From positions 186,001 to 250,000 of the forward strand of contig MU277679.1 of NCBI GenBank assembly GCA_022385805.1: a stretch of DNA of 64,000 bases, read 5' to 3'. The position numbers were made by a program, and so were the translations under genes. This DNA comes from Pilatotrama ljubarskyi (lineage: Eukaryota > Basidiomycota > Agaricomycetes > Polyporales > Polyporaceae). The notes beneath the pieces are model-generated. The model was given only the letters and a program-made list of their open reading frames with translations. It did no database searches and was not told the origin of the DNA. This document shows positions 45,313-57,167 of the stretch, piece after piece; within the stretch, counting starts at the first letter, position 1; every line of letters starts with the position of its first letter.

Positions 45313-45759
45313 ATGCTCGCCATTGCTTCCGTGGCTACCCTCATGCTGGCTCTCGCCGGCCGGGCCGTCCTAGGGAGTCCGACCGTGGCGCCTTCCTTTC
45401 CTACCTCCTTCGCGATTTCGACGCTCGACTTCACCGCCGTTCATCGCAACGCGTCGCTTGCTAGGGGCAGGCTGCACTACGACGCTGCGAGTACTATCAT
45501 CGCGACGCTGTGGATGTGCGAGGGCGCAGACTGCGGTGGAACCTGCACCTTCGCGAACCTCGGCGGGATCCCTGCGAACGAGTGCACGCTCAACAATCCG
45601 TTTACGTCGGTGATCGTCGACCTGACGTTCAGCCCGGGCACGCCGTTCGAGGTTGTGGTCGGGCCGCGGGACTGCCCTGAGGTGATCGCGATACCGGCCG
45701 CGAACGAGTGCTTCAACCTCAGCGGTGCGCTCTTCGAGGGATACGCCATCATCGAGTAG
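45313..45759 (+). CDS. Small secreted cysteine-rich protein B1
   Basis: Single exon, 148 residues from ATG 45313. Signal peptide MLAIASVATLMLALAGRAVLG; the mature part begins near SPTVAPSF. The second half carries the family B layout: TLWMCEGADCGGTCTF (three Cys), ANEC, then VVVGPRDC, IPAANECFNLSGALFEGY. Six cysteines in C-x4-C-x3-C-x12-C...C...C order suggest three disulfides. It lacks the FPATLLLC version of the first Cys segment and the KR site of B2/B3, so it is the most divergent B copy, and the only one on the plus strand. Predicted extracellular; function unknown. Confidence 0.85.
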   Translation: MLAIASVATLMLALAGRAVLGSPTVAPSFPTSFAISTLDFTAVHRNASLARGRLHYDAASTIIATLWMCEGADCGGTCTFANLGGIPANECTLNNPFTSVIVDLTFSPGTPFEVVVGPRDCPEVIAIPAANECFNLSGALFEGYAIIE

Positions 45760-46227
45760 ATCCAGATCGTACGTAGATGCTTCTCGAGGCTGCTGCCAAA
45801 CCTTTCTGACGCTCGTCTTCGAAGTGCAGTTCGACGCCCTCGGAAGTGAAGGTGTATATACGTCGCCTCGCATACTAGGCCTTAGTGCCTTTGTCATATA
45901 ACTGAGCCCATACACGCTGCAAAATCGGGTCAGCGGACTCCGCATGCGCTGTCCGAACTTCCAGAAGCCAACGAGACATGTTCGGTGAGATCTTGCAGTT
46001 CATATCGAGTACCTCGATTACCCGATACAACCTGAAGTACAGCAACCGTACATACCATCCCCTGGCGGCTATCTCGAGGACTTAAGCAACTCAGACATTG
46101 ACTCGTTATCCCACCCCCGCTATTCCGACATTTCCATGAGTGCAGCGCTATTGAATGCAGCCCAGCGTCAGAAGAGTACAAGTTATCGTGCTGGGAAGGT
46201 CTCCCTTACCATCGTGTTACAGCGTCC
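45760..46227. other. 3' flank between convergent B1 and B2
   Basis: No further gene seen. Confidence 0.6.
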
Positions 46228-46689
46228 TCACGGTATCAAGTCGAAGGCATTGAAGAGCGCCCCGTGTAGGTTGAAGCATTCGTTCACCGTCGGGATTTGC
46301 GAGAGGGACAGGCAAGGATTCGGTCCAACATCGACGCCGAACGGGAGGCCTTCGTTGCTGGGCTGGACGATGGCTGCCGAAAAGAAAACCGATACAAGCT
46401 CGCATTCGTTCTGGGTCACGCTGGCGATATCGACCTGCCGACAGCCGCTGGCGCAGTTCTGCAGGGTGCAGAGGAGGAGTGTCGCGGGGAACTCCTGCCT
46501 CTTGACGATCGGGTGGAGTGCTTTACTCTGCGGGGCGGTGATGTTCGAGCGTACGTGGGCTGCGGAAATGAATAGCTTGGAGACGGGCAAAGATGCTGCG
46601 ATGGAGGGTGCATCGACGTCGGCCAAGGGTGTGGCGACCGCGGCCTGGCCCAGGAGCGCAGCGGCAAAAGTGATAAACGAGTAGCGCAT
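46228..46689 (-). CDS. Small secreted cysteine-rich protein B2
   Basis: Single exon, 153 residues. Signal peptide MRYSFITFAAALLGQAAVA, a pro-region of about 50 residues with an N-glycosylation site (SNIT), then a Kex2-type site (PIVKR before QEFPATLLLC). The mature domain has six cysteines (LLCTLQNCASGC, NEC, GPNPC, NECFN) and the motif QPSNEGLPFGV. It ends HGALFNAFDLIP. Predicted extracellular after Kex2-type cleavage; function unknown. Confidence 0.88.
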   Translation of the reverse strand: MRYSFITFAAALLGQAAVATPLADVDAPSIAASLPVSKLFISAAHVRSNITAPQSKALHPIVKRQEFPATLLLCTLQNCASGCRQVDIASVTQNECELVSVFFSAAIVQPSNEGLPFGVDVGPNPCLSLSQIPTVNECFNLHGALFNAFDLIP

Positions 46690-47681
46690 GATATATGTTG
46701 AGGAATGACTACAGAATGTTCTGCGATGTAAGGAGTTGGTGATTACCTGGAGCTTGAGCTTATATGCTTGCTACTCAGCAGTCCGAGAGGCACGAGGCTT
46801 ACCTACGGCAAATCCACGCATGTGCCTTGCCAGCTTGAACTGCCAAACAGTCGGAAGCACGAGGGCTGTCAGCTAGTAAGTATTGACTAGTCCAAGTCCG
46901 GGCTCGGCGCGATGCCATGCTTTTATAGTACTGCGAAGTTATGAGATATGAGACATGGGAGCGGGCAAGACTCGTTTGCCACTGTGCCCGCACGACCCAG
47001 ACATTATGGCATGCCGCTTCCCAGTTCACTAGATATATCTAGACTACCGAAGTCGCCTGCCAGTGTGGGAGTGATCACGAATTGAACGAATGGCTGATTC
47101 CGCGCGACTCCGACAGACTGTACGGCTCCTCGAGAGATATACTAGTACTCATTGGTCCCCATACCCTGCTGCATCTACGAACCAGTAAACCAGTACGGCC
47201 AGACGTGCCCCGATGGAGTGTACACATCCGCTGCATGCCAGTGGGGATATCGAGCGCATTCCGCGACAACGAATCATGGCACGGGTGACGGCGCTGGCAG
47301 CGTAGAGTTTACATAACGGTTTGCACGACGTGCAGCTTCAAGAGTGTTCCCGCTCAAGCTTCAAGAGCCGTAGTAGCCTAGGACATACAGAGGCGAGACT
47401 ATGCACTTGGGGATATACCTAGAATCGGGGGAACTTACGCTGCGCCGAAGTTCAACCATATCTCGCGCAGCTGGAAAACCGTCTACCCTCTCAATGACTT
47501 CAAATTCGAACCAATACAGGAGCCGTACTATCCCGTCTTCCCAAGAATACGCAACGCTTTACCAAACCTGCCTCCTTCCATCAGACGGTCTTCGTAGAAA
47601 GCGCCTGAAGTGCCAGGCCACCGTCAGCAAAGCAGAGCATCACGATGAAGAGTAACTCCATACCGTCACGTTACAACCTCC
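46690..47681. other. Intergenic between B2 and B3
   Basis: Promoter of B2 at the left (a TATATG sequence about 70 bp before its ATG); otherwise nothing recognised. Confidence 0.5.
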
Positions 47682-48158
47682 TCAAGGGAGCAACGCGAAG
47701 GCGTCGAAGATTGCGCCATTGACATTAAAGCATTCGTTCACCGCCGGAATCTCCAGGACGGACGTGCATGGGGCTGGGCCGACGCCAACAACGAACGGGA
47801 GGCCTATGTTGCTCGGTTGGCTAATGGCGACGGAGAAGAACTCGAAGGAGTTGTCGAAGCATTCGTCCTCAGGGAAAGCCGCAAGGTTGAACCCCGAACA
47901 GGCGCCGCAGCCGGTCAGAGGGCAGAGGAGGAGTGTGGCGGGGAACTCCTGCCTCTTGACGAGCGAGTGGAAGTTGCTCTGCGGGGCGGTCGCGTTCAAG
48001 TGGGGGTGGGCATCGGAGACTCGCAGGTCGGACACGGGGAAGGATGCCGCAATGGAGGATGCATCGGTAGAGGCCGGTATGGCGTGGCCGATGGCGGGAC
48101 TGGCCACAAGGGCGGAGGTGAAAAGCGCAATGGCGAGGCTGAAGAAGGAGTAGCGCAT
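47682..48158 (-). CDS. Small secreted cysteine-rich protein B3
   Basis: Single exon, 158 residues from ATG 48158 (an upstream extension in the same frame is unlikely because the signal peptide starts here). Signal peptide MRYSFFSLAIALFTSALVAS, pro-region with an NAT glycosylation site, SLVKR cleavage site before QEFPATLLLC, and six cysteines C-x4-C-x2-C-x11-C-x31-C-x11-C. Closest to B2 by sequence (same MRYSF start, same KR-QEFPATLLLC junction). Predicted extracellular; function unknown. Confidence 0.88.
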   Translation of the reverse strand: MRYSFFSLAIALFTSALVASPAIGHAIPASTDASSIAASFPVSDLRVSDAHPHLNATAPQSNFHSLVKRQEFPATLLLCPLTGCGACSGFNLAAFPEDECFDNSFEFFSVAISQPSNIGLPFVVGVGPAPCTSVLEIPAVNECFNVNGAIFDAFALLP

Positions 48159-49538
48159 TGTGTGTGAGAATGGATGAGTAGGCCTTGCGATTGCGACGTA
48201 AGATGCGAATGACCTGGGGTTCGAGCGAACTGCAGTGGGGGTTATGTACCTCTCGACAGTCCGAGAGACGCGATGCTTACCTATAGCACTTCCAGCACGT
48301 TTGTAGAGTCGCGAAGCGGGAAGCACGCCCCTCTGGTGGTCGCGGCTGCAGAACGGTACGAGTTGCACTCAGCAAACAGAATCATGGCATCGGGAGAAGG
48401 CGTCAGAGTCGACAATACCGCCGAACGTGCGCAATGCCATGTCACTTCCACTGGCCGTAGGCCTTCAGAAGCGGATGAGAGTCGCCTCGTAGTGCGGCTC
48501 AGTACAACGGCGTGCCGCTGTCAAATCTAGTATAGATGACCAAACCGGCTTCAAGGGCATTGGTGGGATTCCAGGTCCTGCTGAACTGGTGCCCTCGTCC
48601 GCCGTGCAGGCGCCCGGAATTACACAGAAAACGAGCTGCCCCTGGTACGCCGCCTCTTCAAAGGCATCTGTCATACCGCCCGATCGCCTTGTCACCGATA
48701 ACGTGCACATTCTGGACTTCGAAGCGCTCAGTCGCGTATAGACGCAGCCGCCACATGTGCGCAATGCAGTCAGTGAACTTCCAGCATAACCTGAAACCTG
48801 CAAGTCATGTTAGTTGAAGGACACATTCGGGGAGCAGGACACCGCGATATCGCCCGAGAGCCTACAAGAACAGCACGCGCCACTCTGCGGTGAACTCAGC
48901 ATCCGTACACATCGTTGAGGCGGGACCCATGCATCCAGCGACAAAGAAGGCGGACTGTTCGCCGACGAACACTTCGCCACGACATGAGCCCTTGCCAAGA
49001 CCTCTTCGTGAGTAAGGGCTAGGTCCAGCCTTGGAAGTACCCTTCGACCGAAACCTTGAGCTTGCTTCTATCTTTGACAATACCCTGCGTTGTGAAGCCA
49101 TGAGGGGGCATGCTACCTTTGCACTGCGCGCGGCGAGGGGACGTAATGAGCCACATTAAACCAAAATGCGAGGTTGGCGGAAAGCAGGTAATGCACCCCG
49201 GCATGCATAAGCAAAGAAGCTAGGGACAGACACATTGAGAATCAGTACCGCATCGGTGTGACGCGCGTAGAAGCTTACCTTACCAGAAGACTGTGCCGAG
49301 CACCGGCATGTTCATGCTTATACCTGGGTCCGAGAGATGCTGCAAAAGCAATGCCGTGCAACTCCGGGAAAGCATGCAGTATACAGGCCGATGGTGACTG
49401 AATAGCCTGAGGCTGTTCTCGCTGCAGAAAGCAGGACAGAGTCCCGGCACGACAGGCTAAACATACGAATCGCGGGGCATCGGGCTACTTCTCCGAGTCG
49501 CGCAACCTTCCTATATTCCAGCATTATATCAAGTCGAA
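48159..49538. other. Intergenic, nothing recognised
   Basis: Promoter of B3 at the left end. Frames at 48465-49200 have no motif. Confidence 0.5.
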
Positions 49539-51646
49539 TCAGGAGGTGGCCGCAGTACGACGAGCGCCCCCATTTGACGTGAATGGTAATGATGTCTCAA
49601 CGGAGAGCCCGCGGACAAGCTGAGCGGCCTGAACAGAACGAGGTTGGATGGTACATCTAAACGGTTCGGGCCGTCTGAAAAAGGTGTCAGCATTCAACGG
49701 TCACTGCGAGGAAATAGCGCTAGGGGGAGCTTACGCAGTCAGGCTGGTTTCCACGAACTTCATCGCCAATGGTTGTGGAGCGCCCTTCTCATCCAACGGA
49801 GGGCCTATGCTGAACACGTGCAGAACGGATGCGAAGACGATGTATAGATAGGCGTCCGCAAAGTCAAGGCCTGGACAAATCCTGTGGAATCGGGATCTGC
49901 AAGAGGCACTCAGGGCGACGGTCAGAGAAGCGCACCTTCGTCCAAAGCCGAACGCAAAGGACGCTGGGTCGCGCACGTTTGGGTCAATCTTCCCATGGAT
50001 CAAGAAGCGCTCCGGAGAGAAGAGCTCGGGATCCGGGTATACGGATTCGTCTCGAGCCATGGCCCTGGAGGTAATGTCCGTCAATCCCGCAATGCTTGTC
50101 AGATCGGACAACTGACCATATGTTCGGGATCATGATTGAACCCGCGGGAATCAGGTACCCGTCATATTCGTCGTCGGCGACAGAGCGATGTGCGACGCCT
50201 ATGGGAGATATGACATGCCAGCGCAGAACTTCCTTGATCAACGCGTTCATGAATGGAAGAGAAGTGCGGTCTGAGAAAGTGGGTAGTCGGTCGGAACCAA
50301 TGACAGAATCAAGCTCCGCTTGGGCTTTTGCTTGTGCCTCTTTGTGCGTTGCCATGATCAGAAAGAACAGGTGAATAGCGGTGTGCGTCTGGAGACTCTG
50401 AGCAGTGAACAACCCCGAAAAAGTCGATACCAGGACTTACCGTGTCTGCACCGCCTGCAAGTCGGGGAGCATGAGAGACGTACAAATGCAACTCCATAAC
50501 TACGGGGACACACCTGCGTAGGCCGTAGCCGCAGCGCCGCGGCACATCTCCTCTGTATCATTGAAGCCTGGAGACGCGGACCCATCTACAGCGTCTACAG
50601 CGCCCATCACCCGCCCGAGGAGGGAGTTAACGACACCACGATCCTGTATACCAGAAGCTGATCGCGACCATGTCAGGGCAGACTGATGAAGTAGCACTTA
50701 CGAGTGCGGCCTTCCCAGCAAGGAATAACTGGTCCCTGTAGGAAAGGGTTCGTGCCCTCCAGACCGCAGCCAGCCTCTTGAACCCAACCCCGGGGAACCA
50801 CGAAGGCAAGTAACGCAAGATCGGGAATGTATCCACCCGGAAAGCGCCAGGAGTGGACATAGCCGATCCGACATAGACAATGGTCTCCGCCATATGGAAG
50901 CAAGGGTCACCGGGATCTGTGACCTGTATACCATACACAGTCCGCATTGCGGCTTTTGCGACAGCACTGCGGAGGGGTACCACGGCCTGTCAGCATAGGA
51001 GACTCAGTAAGGAGGGCCGAAATGTACTGACAAGCCAATATGTTCAGAGAAATGGGCAGGAGTACGATCAAGATCACTCAGCAGGTTGTATGCAAACATC
51101 TCGAGCGTCGGCTTGAGCTCCTGGATAGCATCGAGGTGGAACAACTGGAATATAGCTCGCCTGTGCTGCCGCCATTTCTGGCCGTACTGCATCAGCACGA
51201 GAACCCAGTCGTCATATCCTACTCTATTCAGAGCACGAGTGAGTGAAACAACATATCAGGATAAGAGACGGACTCACAACTCAGCCATGACAGACCTGGG
51301 TCGATCTGAGTAGTTCGCCGATCTCTTTTCCAGGAGATCAACTGCGGCCCGATAAGAGTTCAGAACGATAACTGATTGTCCGAAGAGCTTTAGATGGACC
51401 ACATGCCCTCCTTGTCAATTATCAGCGCAAAGCTTTCGCCGCCCTGTGATGAACCAACATACCATACGCTTCCCTGAGCTTGGAGAACGAAGCACCATAG
51501 TGAGATGTCGGAAAGTCAAGTACATTGCCGATCAGTGGTAGTCCTTGCGGACCCAGGGGCAGCCGCAATCCCTTGCCACGACCCTTCCTCCTCCAGAGGA
51601 GCAAAGCGACGCTAGTGAGCAGAAGAAGCCAGTGCGTCGGCGCCAT
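49539..51646 (-). CDS. Cytochrome P450 monooxygenase
   Basis: Ten exons join in phase: 51646-51463, 51410-51278, 51223-51028, 50986-50702, 50643-50514, 50454-50441, 50397-50117, 50064-49936, 49881-49735 and 49674-49539, about 544 residues. An N-terminal membrane anchor (WLLLLTSVALLLW) and a proline-rich hinge (LPLGPQGLPLIGNV) start it. The I-helix motif AGGADT falls on a 14-nt micro-exon. The ExxR motif is EVLR (about 370-373), the PERF-type motif FSPERF, and the heme signature FGFGRRICPG with the Cys ligand near 453. All key P450 elements are present, so it should be an active ER-bound monooxygenase. It resembles the large basidiomycete-specific clans, substrate unknown. It sits among family B genes with no biosynthetic partner visible. 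Confidence 0.93.
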
Positions 51647-52434
51647 GATGGGGGAAAGTCAGCAATAAATGGGGTGGCGGGCTTGCGCTGTATATATGTA
51701 CTCTTGACCGGTGTAGTAAATTGATCAAAACGTACTCCATTGATCACGCCATGACCACAGGGGCCGAGACGGCAATTGAGAGGCTCTACATACGACTGGA
51801 TATGGAAAGCTCTTCGCTCGTCAAAATCCAAGAGTCCGAGCCGCACAGTGGTGATGCAAGTCGCCCCGACGTGACGAACGTGGCGGGCGGGCAGACACTC
51901 ACACCTGATACGCTCGCAGAATGCATTCCGGCGAGTTGCGTACATCTATCAGCCTCGAGCGACGCCGACAGTGAGCAAAAATGATTGATGACGGTTGACC
52001 GAGAGGAGAGAATCACAGTTGGCGGAAGCGCCCGCTCAAAGCGATACTGGTCGTTCCTGCGGAGAGCTGTAAGAGCGGCAAGCGCCGGCAGATTGCCTGA
52101 CGAACGTACCCACATCCCACCCGATATATACTGATAGCATCCCGCGAGCAAACCAGCCACTTTTCGCTAGGTGATCAACTCCCGTGCGAGATATGATAGA
52201 GATAGCGCCATAGTCTCGTTACATCCTTGTACCACCAATTTACACGAAGCCAGGAGTCAGAATAGCCAATCAGTTACACTAGTACACGTCTTCCGTCACG
52301 GTGACCTCGCGACCTAGGGACACCATTGCGAACGTCATTCTGCGCCTGTCAAGATGAAGAGTTGAGGTCACATATCCATTCGAGGGAGTATGGCGGAAAG
52401 AGGACATACGTCTGCTGATGAAACCATCGCAGGC
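51647..52434. other. Intergenic, nothing recognised
   Basis: P450 promoter side; a TATATATG element lies about 50 bp before its ATG on the minus strand. An ORF on the plus strand (51721-51984) lacks motifs. Confidence 0.5.
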
Positions 52435-52881
52435 TTACGCGACCGCGTAGTCGCTGAACGTGCCCCCATTGATGTTGTAGCAAGTGTTGACGGCCGGAAT
52501 TTGGAGGAACGAGGCGCAGCCGGGCGGGCCGATGAACACGCCGAAGGGCAGGCCCTCGTTGCTCGGCTGGTTGATCGCGACGGAGGAGTACGAGAAGCCG
52601 GCAGCAAGGCACAAGTTGGTGGGGGTGGCGCTGAGGTCGAACCCGAAGCAGCTGATGCAGCTGGTGGTAGGGCAGAGAAGGAGAGTCGCAGGGAACTCTG
52701 CCTGCGCGGCGTCGGCATGAATGCCTCCGTGGCCGAGGGTGATGTTAGGGTGCGCCTTGGCGGAGGTGATGTCGACCACGGGGAAGGACGCGGCGACGTT
52801 GGTAGCCTCGGTGGCGAGCACGCTGGCGTCTACGGCCTGGCCGAGGAGTGCGAGAGCGGCGATGGCGAAGGTGAAGAGCAT
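52435..52881 (-). CDS. Small secreted cysteine-rich protein B4
   Basis: Single exon, 148 residues. Signal peptide MLFTFAIAALALLGQAVDAS, pro-region with an NIT glycosylation site, no dibasic site (AQAEFPATLLLC instead of KR). Six cysteines in CPTTSCISC, NLC, GPPGC and NTCYN order, plus the family motif QPSNEGLPFGV. It ends GGTFSDYAVA. Predicted extracellular; function unknown. Confidence 0.87.
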   Translation of the reverse strand: MLFTFAIAALALLGQAVDASVLATEATNVAASFPVVDITSAKAHPNITLGHGGIHADAAQAEFPATLLLCPTTSCISCFGFDLSATPTNLCLAAGFSYSSVAINQPSNEGLPFGVFIGPPGCASFLQIPAVNTCYNINGGTFSDYAVA

Positions 52882-54804
52882 CGTGAGTGATGTGTTGGTG
52901 TCTGACGGTGTGAAGGCCGAGCTTGTCCTGCAGTACTGGGTAGTTCTGGAGGTCTTATACGCTTCGACATCCGGCCTGTGCGAGAGATGACCAACTCGAT
53001 GTGCAGGCGGTCGTCGTTGTCCCTATACACTACGCCCACAGTGCAGCAAACGTCCAATCTCGTCGATGACTGCACTACCCATTAGGACTTGAAACAGGGC
53101 GAGCAGGATCGTGACTGACTACCTGTCTCTGGAGGACACCTCGGAACCGTCCAGTCCTTGGCTGATGGCGCCTGCCGTGTGAGGATTGCACTCTCGTTAG
53201 ACACAATACACTCAGAGGGTACAGCTGACCCAACCCAACAGAGGCCTGGAGCTGTCATATAGCACCTTCATGACATGGATGACAGCGCGTAGATATGTCC
53301 TGTATGACAGTCAGACACCAGCCGACCGGCTTCCACAAGGAGTCGTACCTCGAACGTTTCTACCTCTGGGCACAACGCCTAGAGATCCGACTTCGAGGCG
53401 CCAGGACACGCCTCCATCTGCCCAAAACTCGAAGCGCTGCGATATTCTTCGAGCGCCAAACTCGGCCGATGCGGTTATGCGTTGTAAGCGAGCGTGACAG
53501 ACGGAGGAACAGCAGGAGTGGCCAAGGGGTCAACTGTCGTAGATTGACCATCGGAGTTTGACCCATGATCACCGCCAGCGCTGGCAGATGTATACCAGAC
53601 TCCGAGTGGCAATGTCTGCTAGATCACGGTCAGGCTTGTCTACCAAAGTACAGCACAGCAAGTGCGAGGCGGACAGTCGGACTCACTTCTCTTGGGTCGT
53701 CCGCGAACCTCTCAATGAGCAAGGGCAGGCTCGCCGAAGTGTGCCGCGAGAGGAGTCACAGGACCGTGAAACTGTCGCGATGAGGCTTGCTCGAAGTATT
53801 TACTGTTACTCGCATATCTCGTGCTTCGTAGGGCGAAAACCTTGCGAGCTACTTTGCATTCTGGCAATGACGCGTGGAGGAATGGCGGTGTTACATTCAT
53901 ACAGCAACAAGTCCGCAGTCATACAGTAAGTTCCAAGCCAGAGAATGTGCCAAAGGCTGATTAACCGCACGACCAGTGAAGAAAAAGACAGCCGACGGTA
54001 TGCCCAGCCAATGCCTCGCGAGATCGCTCTTCTCGGCCTTTGAACCGCGCCCTGAGACGAGGCCCAAGGCAAAACGTCTCATACGTGAGTCGAAACGCCA
54101 GCTTCAGAGACCGAGGTGACTGTAAAGAACCAACCCGCTGACGCCCCGTCGACTTTTTATATCCTGGGAAAGCGCCCGCGGTTCGGGTGTGGGAATACAA
54201 ATAGACGCTAGGTCTATAAGCCTCGAGGAAGTGGCTGACCGTCTTCATCGAAAGTTACACCTCGCGGGCTGATATTTGGGACTCTCCTGTCCGGCATTCG
54301 CGTTGTGCACACGGGAGGGTCTTGAACCTTTCGCGAGGGAGAACAACTCTCCATCCCAAGATCGTACCGACGCATTCTTCGTGTTGGGCAGCGGCCCGTG
54401 CTGGAGATACATTTTCAGACGTACCCCATGGTCTCTGCCGGTAACGTTCTCTCAAATATATGATACCAGTCGCTGGTCGCAAAGACTTGCCACCATATGC
54501 CGTTTTTCCTGTTAATTTTGCCTATTGTGACTTACAGGTAGCAGCTGGTGAGTTCCATGTCAAGCCGATACGTGTGGCGTCGTCAATTTCCTCGACGTCC
54601 TCATGCAGAGGGCAGACGAAGAGAGATGACCGTCCATTAACCTAGCCCGTACAATATCGCGGATACATTGATAGTGAGCCACCCGTCTACGAAGCGGTAC
54701 CTCCACGAGCCAATTGGCTGACGAAGTCCCACTGTCAGTACCATTGGGACGCCAGACGGACATATCCACGTACTGGAGCGACGTGGGCTTCCAGCGCCCC
54801 TCGT
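52882..54804. other. Intergenic between B4 and B5
   Basis: No convincing gene. Minus-strand frame 53961-54248 and plus-strand frames near 53560-53930 have no recognisable domain. Confidence 0.45.
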
Positions 54805-55281
54805 CTAGTTGATAGCGATGTCGCTCATCGTCGCGCCAAAGTCGGTGCTGAAGCACTCGTTGACCGTCGGGATCTGGATGAAGCCCGAGCACCCCGGCGC
54901 GCCCACGAACACGCCGAACGAGAGGCCCGCGTCGCTCGGCTGGCTGATTGCGACCGACTTGATGTTGAAAGACTCAGCCAGGCACGTGCTGACGGGGAAC
55001 GTGCTCATGTCGAGCGGGAAGCAGCTGATGCACTCGTCCGTCGGGCACACCAGGAGTGTCGCGGGGAAGTCGGTCGGCGACTCCCCGAAGAGGTCCGCGT
55101 GGATCTTGCTGTGGCCCGCCGAGCTGAGCGTGGCGTTCGCCTTGGGCGTGAGCGCGTGGATGTCGGCGATGGGGAGGGCGGCGCCGAAGTCGGTCGGTGG
55201 GGAGTTGGTGAGCGAGCTCAAAACCGCGTAGGCGGACTGGGCGAAGAAGGCGAGCGCTACGAAGGTGAGTGCCGAGAGCAT
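54805..55281 (-). CDS. Small secreted cysteine-rich protein B5
   Basis: Single exon, 158 residues. Signal peptide MLSALTFVALAFFAQSAYA, pro-region with an NAT glycosylation site, no KR (SPTDFPATLLVC). Cysteines in CPTDECISC, STC, GAPGC and NECFS, with the motif QPSDAGLSFGV. Closest to B4 (shared CISCF and FGVFxGxPGC). Predicted extracellular; function unknown. Confidence 0.87.
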   Translation of the reverse strand: MLSALTFVALAFFAQSAYAVLSSLTNSPPTDFGAALPIADIHALTPKANATLSSAGHSKIHADLFGESPTDFPATLLVCPTDECISCFPLDMSTFPVSTCLAESFNIKSVAISQPSDAGLSFGVFVGAPGCSGFIQIPTVNECFSTDFGATMSDIAIN

Positions 55282-57167
55282 TGCGGGGATGGTTTGGGAT
55301 GTGGAGCTGACGCTTTGCGTTGTGAGGCGGATGTTTGGCTGGCTGGCTTGGTGCTCTGCAGCGGTACAGGCAGGCCTTTAAACCCTTCCCCGACCCCACG
55401 TTTGCGAACCAGCGCGGCCGTACTTCCCGAAGTTGCGCAGTCGTCAGTCACCGCCGTACGACGTCTTCAAACTGTTACCGCCGCCCCTGTTACCACTACA
55501 TGGTACATCGCTGAAATATACCTGACAGGACAGCACATCATAGAACATGACAACAGCTATGCCATCCACTCATCGGCGGCACCACAACGAATTGCAATGC
55601 CACTCAATGCATCACAGCTCGGCTTAACTGGTGCCGGTATGTATCATCAAAACGTCCTTCAATGCTTCCACATACCAGCAGATCCAACTACCTCACTGAC
55701 GAGCCTTGATTGACGAAACTCAGGAAGAGAGGCACCGGGCACTGCCCACAGCGAGTACATCTGCCGGGTACGACGAGTCCCTTGGACACCGGCCACCATG
55801 TTCGCACACTGGGTAGCGTCGCGACCGAGGACGACCTGGCACACTGTGGCAGCCGTTGTTTGCACTGCATTCCCGACAGGCTGTCGCGCTTGCATCCGCG
55901 GACTCACGTCCCCGCCGGCAGCCAGGTGCCGGTAGGTCAGAAGAGGAGGCGTGGTTTCTGGACCCAGGTCAGCTTACGTCGTTTCCTGTACGTGCACGCT
56001 CGCTCGGCTTGAACAATGCAGCGCTACTAGCTTCAGCAGGCCACTCGAGTTGCGTGAATCCTATGCTCGTCGATTGCCAGGCCTTCAGGGCGAACGCGAC
56101 CCATACTCGCTCACAAGTCTGTGCTCGCCTTCGACCCACATGAATTGATAGACATGTACGTGAGGAATACCTGCCACGCACACCCTCCCTGGGCTCCCAT
56201 GTCATTCCTAGACGCGGTACACTCCATTATCATCATGAACGCATGACGTTCGGCGCCATACTGTATGTGAGAGGGGGCAACGTTGACAGGCGTCTGTCAA
56301 GGTTATGGACCGCTTGGAAGTCTGAGTGGCGTGAGGAGCTCGACTACAGTTCAACTGTTATGAGACACATGAGGCGCGAGTCGGCTCTCGGCGACCGCGC
56401 GCACTTACTGGGAGCGGGTGCAGAGCCCGTGCTGGAGAGTAGTTGACGTTGACGTCCAGACGCGTGAAGCTTTGAACACTCGGACTGCAGGTCCGTGCGA
56501 TGGCTCAGGCCGCAGCAGCCGGCTCATACGTACCTCCGCTTCAACAGATAACAAACGAACCAGTATCCACACGGGTGCGCAGCTTTGGCATGGATGGGAG
56601 AGCTGAGATCTTGAGAACTATATACGACCCGGGCCCAACGCCACAGGCATAACTTATAGACAGGGCGAGATACGACGCCGACTAGTGCTATACGCACACA
56701 TGATGATCTATCGGGGAGCGACATCACTTAGGAGGAGAGAATGTCAAGAGGCGGGACAGAGTCCGGTAAACCTAGGGTGGCGAGGCATAAAAAGTGCTAC
56801 AGACGGGATCGCAAGGGATGAGGAGAGCACGAGAGATTGAGGCAATGGCGTGGAAGTGGCCCGGGTGATAACGGGAATGATGGATCGTGCCAGAGACGGA
56901 CGACAGGGAGACACCATGACGACGGCCGAAAGTAAAGCGACTTGCGCATGCGAATGGAGGTGGAAGGCGGACGGTGCAAGGTGGAAGGCGAGGATACTTG
57001 GGGGAGGAGGTGAGGAGCGAGAGCGAGAGACTGGCAATACGGCGCGCAGTCGCACCTGCTTCCTCATCACTTGGGGAGCATTTACCAGGAGCACGAGGAG
57101 CAGACGAGAGCAGGGATAGCAGACGACGACAGGCGGACAGGGACAGCCGGCGCGCAGCCAGGCCCGC
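55282..57167. other. Intergenic, nothing firm
   Basis: A minus-strand frame at 55659-55907 (RDATQCANMVAGVQGTRR) looks mildly protein-like but has no partner. The remaining frames appear random. Confidence 0.4.

Noticed and set aside
51721..51984. Plus-strand ORF upstream of the P450
   Set aside because: Lies in the P450 promoter region, starts with a non-ATG codon and shows no motif.
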